Below are positions 34,782 through 44,427 of a stretch of DNA of 64,000 bases, piece after piece. Under the pieces are notes generated by a model, which was given only the letters and a program-made list of their open reading frames with translations, did not search any database and was not told the origin of the DNA. The stretch comes from Devosia sp. SL43 (GTDB lineage Bacteria > Pseudomonadota > Alphaproteobacteria > Rhizobiales > Devosiaceae). The DNA is taken from the NCBI RefSeq assembly GCF_021729885.1, contig NZ_CP063401.1, positions 1,488,001-1,552,000 of the forward strand, given 5' to 3'. Numbering within the stretch: the stretch's first letter is position 1; the number at the start of each line of letters is the position of its first letter. Both the position numbers and the translations under genes were made by a program.

Positions 34782-35761
34782 CAGCGGTCTCCCCCGTCGA
34801 ACCGAACCTTGCCCAGCCAGATATAGAGGATGGTCAGGATGGCGATGATCAGGAACAGCAGGGTCGACATGGCCGACCCGTAAGCGAACTTGTCGAAATC
34901 AAACAGGTTTTCGCGCGCCAGCACCGACATGGTCTTGGTGGCAGTGCTGTTGGGCGTCAGCACATAGATCAGGTCGAAGATGCGCAGGGCGTCGAGCAGG
35001 CGGAAGATGATCGCCACCATCAAGGCCGGGCGGACCAGCGGCAGCGTTATGCGGAAGAACTGCTTGACCGGATGGACGCCATCGATTTCGGCGGCCTCGT
35101 AGATATCCTTGGGCACCATCTGCAGGCCAGCCAGGATCAGCAGCGCCATGAACGGCGTCGTCTTCCAGATATCGACGATCAGCACGGCCGTCATTGCCGT
35201 CTCGGCCGTCGCGGTCCAGGCAACCTTCTGGCTCAGCAGGCCCAGGCGCATGCCCAGGTCGTTGAGAATGCCGAACTGGTCGTTCAGCATCCAGCTCCAC
35301 ATCTTGGCGGACACGATCGTGGGGATTGCCCACGGGATCAGGATGGCAGCGCGGACGATGCCACGCCCCTTGAATTCAGCGTTGAGTACCAGCGCCACGA
35401 GCATGCCGAGCACAGCCTCAAGGCTCACCGAGACGACGGCGAAGCGAAGCGTGTTCCAGACGGCATTCCACCAGGCCGGATCGGCGAGCAGGCCGCGATA
35501 GCGAACCGCCCCGCTCTCAAGCACCTGCACGCGCAAGTAATTGTCGAACCCGATCCACTGGGCGCCATCGATATTGTTCAGCGAGGCGTCGGTGAAGGAG
35601 AAATAGATCGACCGCAGGAGTGGCCAGCCGGCCACCACGGCCAGCGCAATCAGCATCGGCAGCAGGAACCATCGTGCGGCGCGCACGCGCTGCTGCATCA
35701 GTTCCGATTTGATCTTGCCGCCAGTCACCGCGACGGGCGCAGCCATCACATCTGTGGCCAT
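34781..35761 (-). CDS. thuF: disaccharide ABC transporter permease ThuF
   Basis: The 326-residue MalF-type permease has six hydrophobic segments and an EAA loop ([20 protein letters not shown]). The ATG at 35761 has GAGG upstream; a longer reading frame to 35788 is less likely. It pairs with ThuG as the membrane channel and follows thuE by 91 bases. Confidence 0.91.
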   Translation of the reverse strand: MATDVMAAPVAVTGGKIKSELMQQRVRAARWFLLPMLIALAVVAGWPLLRSIYFSFTDASLNNIDGAQWIGFDNYLRVQVLESGAVRYRGLLADPAWWNAVWNTLRFAVVSVSLEAVLGMLVALVLNAEFKGRGIVRAAILIPWAIPTIVSAKMWSWMLNDQFGILNDLGMRLGLLSQKVAWTATAETAMTAVLIVDIWKTTPFMALLILAGLQMVPKDIYEAAEIDGVHPVKQFFRITLPLVRPALMVAIIFRLLDALRIFDLIYVLTPNSTATKTMSVLARENLFDFDKFAYGSAMSTLLFLIIAILTILYIWLGKVRFDGGDR

Positions 35762-35852
35762 TTTGGCATCCTCCCCATTGTTAACCAATCATTGCGCAAA
35801 GCGGGCGGCTGGGAAAGCCCAGCCGTCCGCTCTGCATGGGCGCTGGGAGGAC

Positions 35853-37121
35853 TTACCAGGAGTCGCCCTTGAGATCGGTCAGGTCGGCTTCGAGCAGCTC
35901 GAGGTTCTCTGCACCGGTGCCGTTACCCGAAAGGGTGTTGTGGACGGCGCTCCAGAACAGCGAGGAGACCTCGTTGTACTTCACCTTGGTCGGTGCCGAA
36001 GGACGCGGCACGGCATTGAGGAAGATGTCCTTCCAGTTTGCCATGAACGGCGAGGCCGCCAGCACATCGGCGTCGTCATACAGCGACACAATGGTGGGCA
36101 GGTTGGACTGGTTGATCGCGCGTTCCTTCTGCACTTCGGTCGAGCTCAGGAACAGAGCCAGTTCGATGGCTGCTTCCGGATCGGGCGAGTACTTGGAAAC
36201 AGCGACGTTCCAGCCGCCCAGCGTTGCCGCCGAACGTGCGCCTTCGCCGTCACCGGCGGGGAGCGGAGCCACGTCGAACTTGCCCTTGACGGCAGAGTCG
36301 TCGCCGCTGCCCAGCGCATAGGCATAGGGCCAGTTGCGGTGGAACACGGCATTGCCGAGCTGCCAAACGCCGCGGCTTTCTTCTTCCTGATAGGCCAGGT
36401 TACCTTCTGGCGAGATCGTCCCGATCCAGCTTGCAGCGCGATCGATAGCGGCAGCAGCCTGCGGGTTGTTGATCGAGATGGTGCCATCGGCTTCCACGAT
36501 CTGGCCGCCGCCATTGGACATGACCCATTCCAGAGCATCACAGGTCAGGCCTTCATAGGCGTTGCCCTGGAACACGAAGCCCCACATTTCAGGGTTACCG
36601 GCAGCGCGCTCGGCATCCATGATTTCTTTGGCGGTCGCTTCCATCTCTGCCCAGGTCGTCGGCACGGGCTTGCTGTACTTCTCCAGCAGGTCGGTGCGGT
36701 AGAACAGGGCGGGCGCATCGGTGAAGGCCGGCAGGGCAACGAGCTTGCCGTCAACCGTCTGCGACTCGATGATCGAGGGGAAATGGTCGGCCACGACGCC
36801 GGCAGCGGCCTCGGTCAGGTCGAGGAACTGGTCGGCGAGCTGCGGGGCCCAGATCACATCGGTCTGGTACACGTCGATGTCGGTGTTGCCGGCAGCGAGC
36901 CACAGGCGATACTGGCCGAACTGGTCCGAGGTCGAGGACGGCATCGGCACGATCGTCACGGTATTGCCGGTGTCAGCTTCGAACTTGTCGAGCTGGCTGC
37001 GCAGGAACGCCAGGCCATTGCCAGTGTCGCCCGACACAATCGACAATTCAGCAGCCTGGGCCGAAGCGGCCACCAGCGTCACGCTCGTCAAAAGGCCGAC
37101 GAGCAGCTTGTTGATTTTCAT
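35853..37121 (-). CDS. thuE: disaccharide-binding protein ThuE
   Basis: The 422-residue extracellular solute-binding protein (family 1) has a signal peptide cleaved near ASAQA-AE. It matches trehalose/maltose-binding proteins through DTGNGLAFLRSQLDKFEADTG and its normal length. The ATG at 37121 follows a strong GGGAGG site. It is the first gene of thuEFGK-thuA-thuB. Two LacI-type palindromes lie in the upstream region that it shares with thuR. Confidence 0.91.
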   Translation of the reverse strand: MKINKLLVGLLTSVTLVAASAQAAELSIVSGDTGNGLAFLRSQLDKFEADTGNTVTIVPMPSSTSDQFGQYRLWLAAGNTDIDVYQTDVIWAPQLADQFLDLTEAAAGVVADHFPSIIESQTVDGKLVALPAFTDAPALFYRTDLLEKYSKPVPTTWAEMEATAKEIMDAERAAGNPEMWGFVFQGNAYEGLTCDALEWVMSNGGGQIVEADGTISINNPQAAAAIDRAASWIGTISPEGNLAYQEEESRGVWQLGNAVFHRNWPYAYALGSGDDSAVKGKFDVAPLPAGDGEGARSAATLGGWNVAVSKYSPDPEAAIELALFLSSTEVQKERAINQSNLPTIVSLYDDADVLAASPFMANWKDIFLNAVPRPSAPTKVKYNEVSSLFWSAVHNTLSGNGTGAENLELLEADLTDLKGDSW

Positions 37122-37246
37122 TAGATATCCTCCCGAATGAACCAACTGCCAGGGAGACACAGCTGTTCGGCCTGCGCATGTGCGCCGGCCTCGAACAGAC
37201 TTCCTCCCCAAAAAGCGCCCGTTCTGGACGGCTGTTCCGTCCACGT

Positions 37247-37262
37247 TTCAAAGCGCTTTGAA
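37247..37262. promoter_or_regulatory. LacI-type operator in front of thuE
   Basis: TTCAAAGCGCTTTGAA is a perfect 16-bp palindrome with the central CG typical of LacI-family operators, about 125 bases before thuE. The divergent LacI-type gene thuR is the obvious candidate to bind it. Confidence 0.75.
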
Positions 37263-37463
37263 CGAAAAAGAACCAGAGCGCCGAAATTCTGTCAAGCACT
37301 CCCTCCGCGAAATTTTAACGAATTTTCGATCGACCATATTTTTATTGTTTTAAGCCAGTGCTTTAGATGAAGCTTCGGATTTTACAGGTAAACGATGCAG
37401 TCAATTTTACTGATGTACGCACCTCAGAACAACGACCCACGATTTGGCCTCTTGCATCAAAAT

Positions 37464-37479
37464 TTGAAATCGCTTTGAA
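37464..37479. promoter_or_regulatory. second, imperfect LacI-type operator in front of thuR
   Basis: TTGAAATCGCTTTGAA shares the right half (CGCTTTGAA) with the palindrome at 37247-37262 and has a mismatched left half. It lies about 140 bases before the thuR start, which fits autoregulation or looping. The rest of 37122-37617 is AT-rich promoter DNA without a gene. Confidence 0.6.
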
Positions 37480-37617
37480 TGATCCTCGGAGGAGGGAGCA
37501 GGAACCGCTGTTCAAGGCGGCCTGCCTGCCCTAAAGGCAAGGAGACCGGGCGCGCACCTCTTGTTGAGGCGCCGCCCAAAGCGTTGGTCATGCCGTGCCA
37601 GGGGCCAGTTTGCAGCA

Positions 37618-38634
37618 ATGAGACTGAAGGATTTGGCCGAGCATCTCGGCCTGTCGCAAACCACGGTCAGTCGCGCGCTCAATGGCTATCCCGAAGTCAA
37701 TGAGGCCACCCGCCTGCGCGTCGCCGAAACCGCGTCGCGGCTGGGCTACCGTCCCAATGCCAGCGCCCTGCGCCTGGCGACCGGCCGGTCGGGAGCCATC
37801 GGCCTGGTGCTGCGTGGCGCCGGAGAGCTCGGCCCACATATGAGCGAGTTCATGGCCGGCATGAGTGCCCGCATGAGCACCGAGGAAATCGACATCCTCC
37901 TGATTACGGTGGACAGTTTCCAGGACGAAATGGCGGCCTATCGCCGCCTCGCGGCCAGCCAGAAGGTGGACGCCATCGTGCTCCACTCCCCCACCCTCAA
38001 GGACGCGCGGGCCGAGCTGCTGCTCGACCTCAAGATACCCTTCATCATGCATGGTCGCACCAATATCGGCCAACCTGTCGCCTGGATGGATATCGACAAT
38101 ACCGGCACCGTCGAACGCGCCACCAGCCACCTGCTCGATCTGGGCCATCGCCGCATCGCGCTGCTCAACGGGCTCAAGGGCCGCACCTTCGCCGAACACC
38201 GCGAGATCGGCTACCTTGCGGCACTATCGGCACGTGGAGTTCCCTTCGACGCCGCCCTGATGGGCAATTCGGTGTTCACTGACGAAGTTGCCTTCCGACT
38301 GGCCCAGGCCATGCTCGAACTACGGCCCCGGCCCACAGCCTTCCTCGCCGGCTCGATGATGACGGCCCTGGGCGTGTTCCGGGCCATCCGCCAGGCGGGG
38401 CTGGTCCTCGGCAAGGACGTCTCGATGATCGCTCACGACGACGTCTTCCCTTATCTGAACGCCGACAACATGTACCCGTCCATGTCGACAACCCGCTCAT
38501 CCATCCGCCAGGCCGGAACCCGCATCGCCGAACTGCTCCTGCAGATCATGGGCGGCAAATCGGTAGAAGACATCCACGAACTCTGGCCGGTTGAACTGGT
38601 CCTCCGCGAAAGCTCAGCCGCCGCTCCGCAGTAG
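37618..38634 (+). CDS. thuR: LacI-family transcriptional regulator of the thu genes
   Basis: The 338-residue regulator has an N-terminal helix-turn-helix (MRLKDLAEHLGLSQTTVSRALNGYPEVNEATRLRV) and a periplasmic-binding-protein-like sensor domain (AIGLVLRGAG ... VEDIHELWPVELVLRESS). The ATG at 37618 gives the normal LacI N-terminus; an ORF opening at 37561 is an artefact. It is divergent from thuE, with two matching palindromes between, and probably represses thuEFGKAB until a disaccharide binds. Confidence 0.9.
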   Translation: MRLKDLAEHLGLSQTTVSRALNGYPEVNEATRLRVAETASRLGYRPNASALRLATGRSGAIGLVLRGAGELGPHMSEFMAGMSARMSTEEIDILLITVDSFQDEMAAYRRLAASQKVDAIVLHSPTLKDARAELLLDLKIPFIMHGRTNIGQPVAWMDIDNTGTVERATSHLLDLGHRRIALLNGLKGRTFAEHREIGYLAALSARGVPFDAALMGNSVFTDEVAFRLAQAMLELRPRPTAFLAGSMMTALGVFRAIRQAGLVLGKDVSMIAHDDVFPYLNADNMYPSMSTTRSSIRQAGTRIAELLLQIMGGKSVEDIHELWPVELVLRESSAAAPQ

Positions 38635-38716
38635 CCGAGCGCCTGACAAAATATGACGCGGGCTGTCGATTGACCGGTGCCGGCGACGACCAGGCATATT
38701 CCAATGGAGAATTGCC

Positions 38717-39109
38717 ATGCTGTATCTGTGCATCGTCTACGCCGAAGACGGCCCAAATCCCCTTACGCCGTCCGAAGAAACCGCCATCAAGGACGCCTTT
38801 ATCGAGCAGGATCACAAGCTGTTCCGCGAGGGCAAAGTCATCATGGCAAGCCCGCTTCAGGGGCGCGAGACTGCGGCCAACATCCGCTACCCCAATGGCG
38901 TCCGCAGCCGCACCGACGGCCCTTATGCCGAAACCAAGGAATATGTCGCCGGCTTCCTCGTCATCTCCGCCGCCAACATGGACGAAGCCATTGCCACCGC
39001 GGTGGAGGGCCCATTCGAGGGCTTTGCCAGTTTTGAAATCCGGCCGCTGCTCGACGAGAAGCACAGCCAGACCGGCCAGGATCGCTCGTTCTTCTGGCCG
39101 CGCGCCTAG
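38717..39109 (+). CDS. YCII-related (DGPF) domain protein
   Basis: The 130-residue protein starts MLYLCIVYAEDGPNPLTPSE and carries DGPYAETKEYVAGFLVI, the YCII/DGPF signature of a small dimeric alpha-beta barrel family. Such genes often accompany ECF sigma factors of the RpoE-like SnoaL type, but none is adjacent here. Its stop shares a CTAG with the convergent DUF1513 gene. The biochemical role is unknown. Confidence 0.85.
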   Translation: MLYLCIVYAEDGPNPLTPSEETAIKDAFIEQDHKLFREGKVIMASPLQGRETAANIRYPNGVRSRTDGPYAETKEYVAGFLVISAANMDEAIATAVEGPFEGFASFEIRPLLDEKHSQTGQDRSFFWPRA

Positions 39110-40197
39110 CCGACCCGCAACATGTGGTTGTCGAACTGGAAGTCGAACGTCTTTGTCGGGCGTTCGGCCCCGGCAATACCGATCATCTCGCCCAGCCCGC
39201 TGGTCGCGGCGAACCCCGCGCCATCGGCGGCCAACCCGCAACCGTTGCGCAGCGTCTCGACCAGCGCCGGTCGTTTGCCCTCCGCATCGATAGCCACCAG
39301 CAGATCGCCTTCGGGCGAGGACACGGCAATCGTGCCGCCATCGGCCGATACGGCAACCGAACCCACATAATTGCGCAAGTCCCGCAGCGTGTCGCCTGGC
39401 AACTCGATCAGCCGGATATCGCCATCCATCGTCGCGTAGCCCACCAGCTGCGGGCTTTCGCTCGGTGCGCCCTTATACTGGCAGCCGAACCACACCCGCC
39501 CGCGCATATCGATCGCCATATGTCGGATCGACAGCTGGTGCAGCCCCGCATCGAGCCGCAACTGCCCCACCAGTCGGCCATCGCGCCGATCGACGAACAC
39601 CACCGATGGGTCCATCGTCTCGAGATTAAGCTCCGCCCGCCCGAAATCGGGATGCGTTTCGATCCCGCCATTGGCCACCACGAAGGTCACGCCGTCGGGC
39701 ATCAGCAGCATTTCATGCGGGCCCGTGCCATAGGTCGGGAATTCACCGATCCGACGATAGGAATCGGTGGCGTCGTAGATGCCGATCACCCCCTGCGCCG
39801 CCTCGAAGTCGCTTTCGGTGGCATAGAGCAGCCGTCCGTCCGGCGAAAACACGCCATGCCCGAAAAAGTGCCGCCCCTCGATGCTTGTCAGTGTTACCGG
39901 TGCCGCGCGCCCGGCCGGATCGAACACCACTGCAAACGTCCCCGGCTGCCGGGCAAAGACCACGCCACGCCCGGCCTCGGGACTGATGGTGATGTCATGC
40001 CCCCGGTCCGGCAGATCGATCGACGCGATCAGGTCACCCCTCTCCCCCAGCAACACCGCGCCATAACTGCCACTGGCCGTCTGCACTGAGCTCGCGAACA
40101 CCAGTTCGCTCCGCTCCAGCGCCTGGGCCTGACGCGGCAGCAGGCTCGCGGCAAAGCCGGCTCCGGCCGCTTTGAGAAATGCCCGCCGCTGCCACAT
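39106..40197 (-). CDS. DUF1513 beta-propeller-like protein, Tat-exported
   Basis: The 363-residue protein has a twin-Arg leader (WQRRAFLKAAGAGFAASLLP, cleavage after RQAQA). The repeat-rich body has GHDITISPEAGRGVVFAR, GTGPHEMLLMPDG and LYATESDFEAAQGVIGIYD, the pattern of DUF1513. It is the last gene of an imelysin / di-haem oxidoreductase / imelysin / DUF1513 operon and starts three bases after the preceding stop. It probably works in the periplasm with those iron-linked proteins. The exact function is unknown. Confidence 0.87.
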   Translation of the reverse strand: MWQRRAFLKAAGAGFAASLLPRQAQALERSELVFASSVQTASGSYGAVLLGERGDLIASIDLPDRGHDITISPEAGRGVVFARQPGTFAVVFDPAGRAAPVTLTSIEGRHFFGHGVFSPDGRLLYATESDFEAAQGVIGIYDATDSYRRIGEFPTYGTGPHEMLLMPDGVTFVVANGGIETHPDFGRAELNLETMDPSVVFVDRRDGRLVGQLRLDAGLHQLSIRHMAIDMRGRVWFGCQYKGAPSESPQLVGYATMDGDIRLIELPGDTLRDLRNYVGSVAVSADGGTIAVSSPEGDLLVAIDAEGKRPALVETLRNGCGLAADGAGFAATSGLGEMIGIAGAERPTKTFDFQFDNHMLRVG

Positions 40198-40200
40198 GCT

Positions 40201-41268
40201 TCAGTCTCCGTCGAGCGACGAAAAGCCCACGCTCAATCCCAGTGCCGTCGACAGCTGTTCGCCGATCATCGCCTGCAGCGAACCGGTCACCAGCACGAGA
40301 TAGGTCAGCGCATGCGCCTGCTTGTCATCCACCACCGCCTGCTCGACCGGCAGGGTAATGAGGTCAAGTGCCCGAACCGCATTGCTGAACTCGAACTGGA
40401 TGGAGTTATCCAGCCCCTTGTTGGCCTCATCAACCGCCCGCGCCATGCCTGACACCTGCACCAGCGTCTGCATGCCGGCCATATTGGCGCGGATCATCTC
40501 CATGGTCAGTCCCGACCGCCAGAACAGCGCCTGCTTCGGCTTCGCCTCGGTATCGGCGCCGGCTATGAACGGATTGATCCGCGTGTCCCGCACCGCCTCA
40601 AGACCGTGCGATACCAGCCCAACCAACGCCTCCAGAGCTTCCGTCTCGGTGCGGTAGTCGGCATTCTCGGGCTGTGGCCGCGTCAGGTGCACTGCGACGC
40701 CATCATACTGGTACCAGCCCATGGCCAGCTGGTCGGCAATCATGCTGATATTGGCCGCGATCGCCGCGCCATAGCGACAACGGAATGCACCTTCCGGCGT
40801 CAGCAGCGTCTCCGCTCCGGTACCAAACAGCACGAATTCCAACGCGCCAAACCCCTGTGCCGCCACGCTCTTGCTGCGCAGGCTCATCACTGCGGTTGCG
40901 CCGGCATCCTGCTCGGCAATGATGGCTTGCACCTGCCTGAGGCCAATGCCTCTGCGGTCCGGCCAGAACAGCAGGCGATCGACCCGGTTGTCTTCCATCA
41001 ATGGGCCAAGCCGCAGGAACTCGATCTGTCCATAGGCCACCGCGGCCTGACGGAACTGCTGGACGGCGATGGCAACCGTCCGCTCCGAAGGCTGCGCGCA
41101 AAGGGCCCCCATTCCGCTTTCCAGCCCGCTGGCCCGGCTCTTGAAATTGGCCATGCCCGGACGGATCATCATGTTGACCGCAGCATCGAGGACTTGGATT
41201 GGTGTCGTCGCCTGGGCCATGGCGGGGCCAGCCCAGATCATCATCAGAACGAGCAGCACCAGGCGCAT
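40201..41268 (-). CDS. imelysin-family protein, second copy with altered motif
   Basis: The 355-residue periplasmic protein (signal peptide cleaved near PAMAQA) belongs to the imelysin/peptidase M75 family: IPIQVLDAAVNMMIRPG, PSERTVAIAVQQFRQA. The family's GxHxxE metal motif appears as GFGALE, so the His is lost. The start overlaps the stop of the di-haem oxidoreductase gene (TGATG). It may be a structural partner and not a metal binder. Confidence 0.85.
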   Translation of the reverse strand: MRLVLLVLMMIWAGPAMAQATTPIQVLDAAVNMMIRPGMANFKSRASGLESGMGALCAQPSERTVAIAVQQFRQAAVAYGQIEFLRLGPLMEDNRVDRLLFWPDRRGIGLRQVQAIIAEQDAGATAVMSLRSKSVAAQGFGALEFVLFGTGAETLLTPEGAFRCRYGAAIAANISMIADQLAMGWYQYDGVAVHLTRPQPENADYRTETEALEALVGLVSHGLEAVRDTRINPFIAGADTEAKPKQALFWRSGLTMEMIRANMAGMQTLVQVSGMARAVDEANKGLDNSIQFEFSNAVRALDLITLPVEQAVVDDKQAHALTYLVLVTGSLQAMIGEQLSTALGLSVGFSSLDGD

Positions 41269-42779
41269 CAGAGCGATTCCAGGAAGGCGACGAGATCATC
41301 GCGGGTAGACGGTGACATCTGCGCGAAGGCGTCGCGCGCGACCTGCGCTTCCCCGCCATGCCACAAAATGGCTTCGACGAGGTCTCGGGCTCGACCATCA
41401 TGCAGGAAAAAACTGTGGCCGGATACGGTCTTGGTGAGTCCGATCCCCCACAAGGGCGGTGTCCGCCACTCATAGCCATCCGCCTGCCCTTCCGGACGAT
41501 GATCGGCCAATCCCTCGCCCATGTCATGCAGCAGGAAATCCGAATAGGGCCAAATCAACTGGAACCGATGCGCCGGATTTTCAGCGTCGCGGCTGGTGAC
41601 GAATTTGGGCACGTGGCACGAGGCGCAACCCGCACCATAGAACGCAGCCTTGCCCCGCAAGACAGCCGCGTCGCCCACATCACGGCGCTCCGGCACACCC
41701 AGCGTTTGCGAATAAAAGCTCACGAGATCGAGCACCGCATCGGGCGCCTCCGACACACCCAGCCTTGCCTGTTCGCCCGTCGGCATGGCCAGGCATTCCG
41801 CCTGGTTCTCGGTGCAATCGCCATGCGGCAGATTGTTGAGCGGCGTCGAAATGCCGATATCGCCAGCAAACGCCGCCGCCGACTGGCTGCGGATTGTTGC
41901 CATGCCGGCCTTCCAGCCGAAACGCCCCAACGTCACCGATTGGCTTACCGGCTCGATCGTCCAGTTCGGCCGCCCGGAAACGCCGTCGCCATCACGGTCG
42001 TCGGCATCGGCGTGGTCAAGGATATCCTCGGCAGGGATTTGCTCGACCAGTCCCAGTCCGATCATCGGATTGGCAAGGCGCGGCGACAGCATGACGCCGT
42101 CGGCCAGAGGCCCATAGTTGAGGTCGGCGACCGAATAATGCGGCTCCCGCAGGGTCACGACCGTACCGTCGCCCAGCGTCACCGGCAGGTCGGTATAGTC
42201 GATCACCATCCGCCCTTCAGCCCTGAGGCCCGGCACGGCAAAGTCCTGCAGCTGCGTACCATAGGTCGGATCGCCCACTTCGCCGGCAATCACACCATCC
42301 ATGGCCAGCCGCGTATCGTTCTCGCCAGGGGGCACCGATAGCCGCAGGAACATCGACACATTCTCGGCCTGCCCCTCGAACGGCGGGTGTCCGCGGCCAT
42401 CCTTGATATGGCAGCTCTGGCACCCCCGCGCGTTGAACAGTGGCCCCAACCCGTCCGATGCCTGCGTCGAACTGGGTGACGACACCCAGATCTTGCGGAA
42501 CAGAGCATTGCCCAGCTTGAACTGCTCTTCCTGCTCGAAACTCAGATTGTCGAGAAAGTGGCTGAACGAATCCGCATTTGGAGCAAAGTTGGTCGTGCCC
42601 GCCCCGGCTGGTTTTGACTCGAAATTTTCAGGCTTGGAGAAATCGGTGGTGGGCGCCGTCACCGCCGCAACCCGCGCCAGGTCTTCCGGCGTCAGGTCGC
42701 CGCGCACCGCCTTGTCCTGCGCGAAGGCTAACCCCCCAGCAAGTATGGCGATCAGGGCGATGGTGAGACTGGTTTTCAT
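41268..42779 (-). CDS. di-haem oxidoreductase (DHOR family, periplasmic)
   Basis: The 503-residue c-type cytochrome has a signal peptide (cleavage near GLAFA-QD) and two haem motifs, CQSCH in the N-terminal half and CASCH in the C-terminal half. It also has PLFNARGCQSCHIKDGRG and LLHDMGEGLADH. This matches the DHOR (DUF1111) family found beside imelysins, where it may change the redox state of iron or another metal. It is the second gene of the iron-linked operon. A family D repeat lies between it and the first gene. Confidence 0.9.
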   Translation of the reverse strand: MKTSLTIALIAILAGGLAFAQDKAVRGDLTPEDLARVAAVTAPTTDFSKPENFESKPAGAGTTNFAPNADSFSHFLDNLSFEQEEQFKLGNALFRKIWVSSPSSTQASDGLGPLFNARGCQSCHIKDGRGHPPFEGQAENVSMFLRLSVPPGENDTRLAMDGVIAGEVGDPTYGTQLQDFAVPGLRAEGRMVIDYTDLPVTLGDGTVVTLREPHYSVADLNYGPLADGVMLSPRLANPMIGLGLVEQIPAEDILDHADADDRDGDGVSGRPNWTIEPVSQSVTLGRFGWKAGMATIRSQSAAAFAGDIGISTPLNNLPHGDCTENQAECLAMPTGEQARLGVSEAPDAVLDLVSFYSQTLGVPERRDVGDAAVLRGKAAFYGAGCASCHVPKFVTSRDAENPAHRFQLIWPYSDFLLHDMGEGLADHRPEGQADGYEWRTPPLWGIGLTKTVSGHSFFLHDGRARDLVEAILWHGGEAQVARDAFAQMSPSTRDDLVAFLESL

Positions 42780-42854
42780 GGGCGTTGCCTAGCCGCTCCG
42801 GCTTGGACTTTCAAATTGCATCGTCGTTGCTGGACCTGACATCCAACCCACCGG

Positions 42855-42954
42855 GTCATTCCGGCGCAGGCCGGAATCCATGTCCACATGCCACCTCAAG
42901 CTACAGGGTCGCTTGAGGGCGCCGCGCATGGATTCCGGCCTGCGCCGGAATGAC
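42855..42954. repeat. intergenic inverted-repeat element, family D (second copy)
   Basis: GTCATTCCGGCGCAGGCCGGAATCCATG faces CATGGATTCCGGCCTGCGCCGGAATGAC, a nearly perfect inverted pair between the imelysin and di-haem oxidoreductase genes. Confidence 0.82.
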
Positions 42955-42972
42955 ATCGTGGTTGTGGATTGA

Positions 42973-44235
42973 CTACTGGAACACCGCGTCCGGATTGCTC
43001 AGGCTGTCGCTGTCCTCTATCGTCACCGCATCGCCGAGCTCCAGCAGCGCCACCGCCCGTTCGATGCCGCGGGTCTGCGCGATCAGTCCGTCGATGGCCG
43101 CCTGCACCACCGCATTGCCCTCGGCATTGCCTTCGCCGATCTGCTGGTCATAGGCCTCGCCACCGATGGCGCGATCCGCCATCACGTTCATCTTGACGAT
43201 GGTGTCGTCGAGCAAAGCCTTGATCTCGGTGTCCAGCGCCGCATCCTTGGATGCAATCACGTCGGACAGTGATGGCCCTTCGACCACCGAACCATCGGTA
43301 CGCGTATACTTGCCGAGATACACATTCTGCACGCCCACAGCGTCGTTGAGATGGGACACATGCGTATTGTCGGAGAAGCAGTCGTGCTCTTCTTCCGGAT
43401 CGTGCAGCAGCAGGCCAAGCTTCATGCGTTCGCCGGCCACCTCGCCAAAGCTGAGGGAACCCATGCCGGTCAGCATGGCCGAAATGCCGAGCTCCGGCAG
43501 GGCAGCGCGCGCAGCGCCGTCGGCGGTCCAGTTCGCGACCATCTCTTCGAGATCGGACACAAGCAGGCTCGACGCCGCCTTGAGGTACGCAGCGCGGCGA
43601 TCGGCATGCTCGGCTGTCGAATAATCGGTGAACGGACGCGTCCCCGCGCCCGGCCCCGTGCCATTGAGGTCCTGCCCCCACAGCAGGAACTCGATGGCGT
43701 GGTAACCAGTCGCCACGTTGGACTCGACGCCCGCGGCCTCCTGCAGCTGATCCTGCAGCACGGCCGGCGTGATCTCGTCGAACACCATCTCTTCGCCATC
43801 GATGGTGATCCTGGGATTGGCGATGACGTTGGCAACGTAGAGCGCATTGCTGTCGCTCTCGGTGCCATAGCTGGCATCGACATAGTCGATCAGGCCTTCG
43901 TCGAGCGGCCAGGCATTTACCCGGCCTTCCCACTCATCGACGATCGGATTGCCGAAGCGGAAAGCCTCGGTCTGCTGGTAGGGAATACGCGCGGCCTTCC
44001 AGGCATCCCTTGCCGCGGTTAGCGTTTCTTCGCTCGGGCTCGCAATCAGCGCATCGATCGCTACATCCAGCGCTTTGGCGGTTGCCAGCGAGTCCTCGTA
44101 GCCAGCCAGCGCGATATCGGCATAGTTTGCCAACACGTCGGCATCGGCGGGCGCCTGGGCATAGGCAGCGATTGGCGCCACCGAGAGTGTAAGGGCAAAG
44201 GCGATTCTGCGCAGGGTGCGCCTGACCGAGATCAT
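42973..44235 (-). CDS. imelysin-family iron-regulated protein (peptidase M75)
   Basis: The 420-residue periplasmic protein has a signal peptide (cleavage near AAYA-QAP). Two imelysin repeats carry the GYHAIEFLLWGQDLNGTGPG motif with an intact GxHxxE. A HDCFSDNTHVSHLNDAVG segment is typical of IrpA-like members. The ATG at 44235 follows a strong GGAGG site. It is the first gene of the operon and is preceded by an Irr-type ICE box. It probably binds iron for uptake. Confidence 0.9.
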   Translation of the reverse strand: MISVRRTLRRIAFALTLSVAPIAAYAQAPADADVLANYADIALAGYEDSLATAKALDVAIDALIASPSEETLTAARDAWKAARIPYQQTEAFRFGNPIVDEWEGRVNAWPLDEGLIDYVDASYGTESDSNALYVANVIANPRITIDGEEMVFDEITPAVLQDQLQEAAGVESNVATGYHAIEFLLWGQDLNGTGPGAGTRPFTDYSTAEHADRRAAYLKAASSLLVSDLEEMVANWTADGAARAALPELGISAMLTGMGSLSFGEVAGERMKLGLLLHDPEEEHDCFSDNTHVSHLNDAVGVQNVYLGKYTRTDGSVVEGPSLSDVIASKDAALDTEIKALLDDTIVKMNVMADRAIGGEAYDQQIGEGNAEGNAVVQAAIDGLIAQTRGIERAVALLELGDAVTIEDSDSLSNPDAVFQ

Positions 44236-44300
44236 TAACGATCCTCCAGATTTATTTTGCAAGTGGAGTACGCTTGTCACCTTCAGAAAGCAATTCAAAT

Positions 44301-44331
44301 TCAATAGTTTAGAAGAAGTCTAAACTATTGA
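44301..44331. promoter_or_regulatory. Irr-type iron control element (ICE box)
   Basis: TCAATAGTTTAGA and TCTAAACTATTGA form a perfect 13-bp inverted repeat around five bases. The core at 44308-44324, TTTAGAAGAAGTCTAAA, differs by one base from the rhizobial Irr ICE consensus TTTAGAA-N3-TTCTAAA. It lies 66-96 bases before the imelysin start. Confidence 0.75.
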
Positions 44332-44427
44332 GCGTACCCGAGTTTCCGGTTTCGGCGAATTCACCTGTGCTTTCCGGCCCCTGCCCCTTTTTGCGCCACT
44401 GGAAATTTTTTGACCATCTGGACGAAA

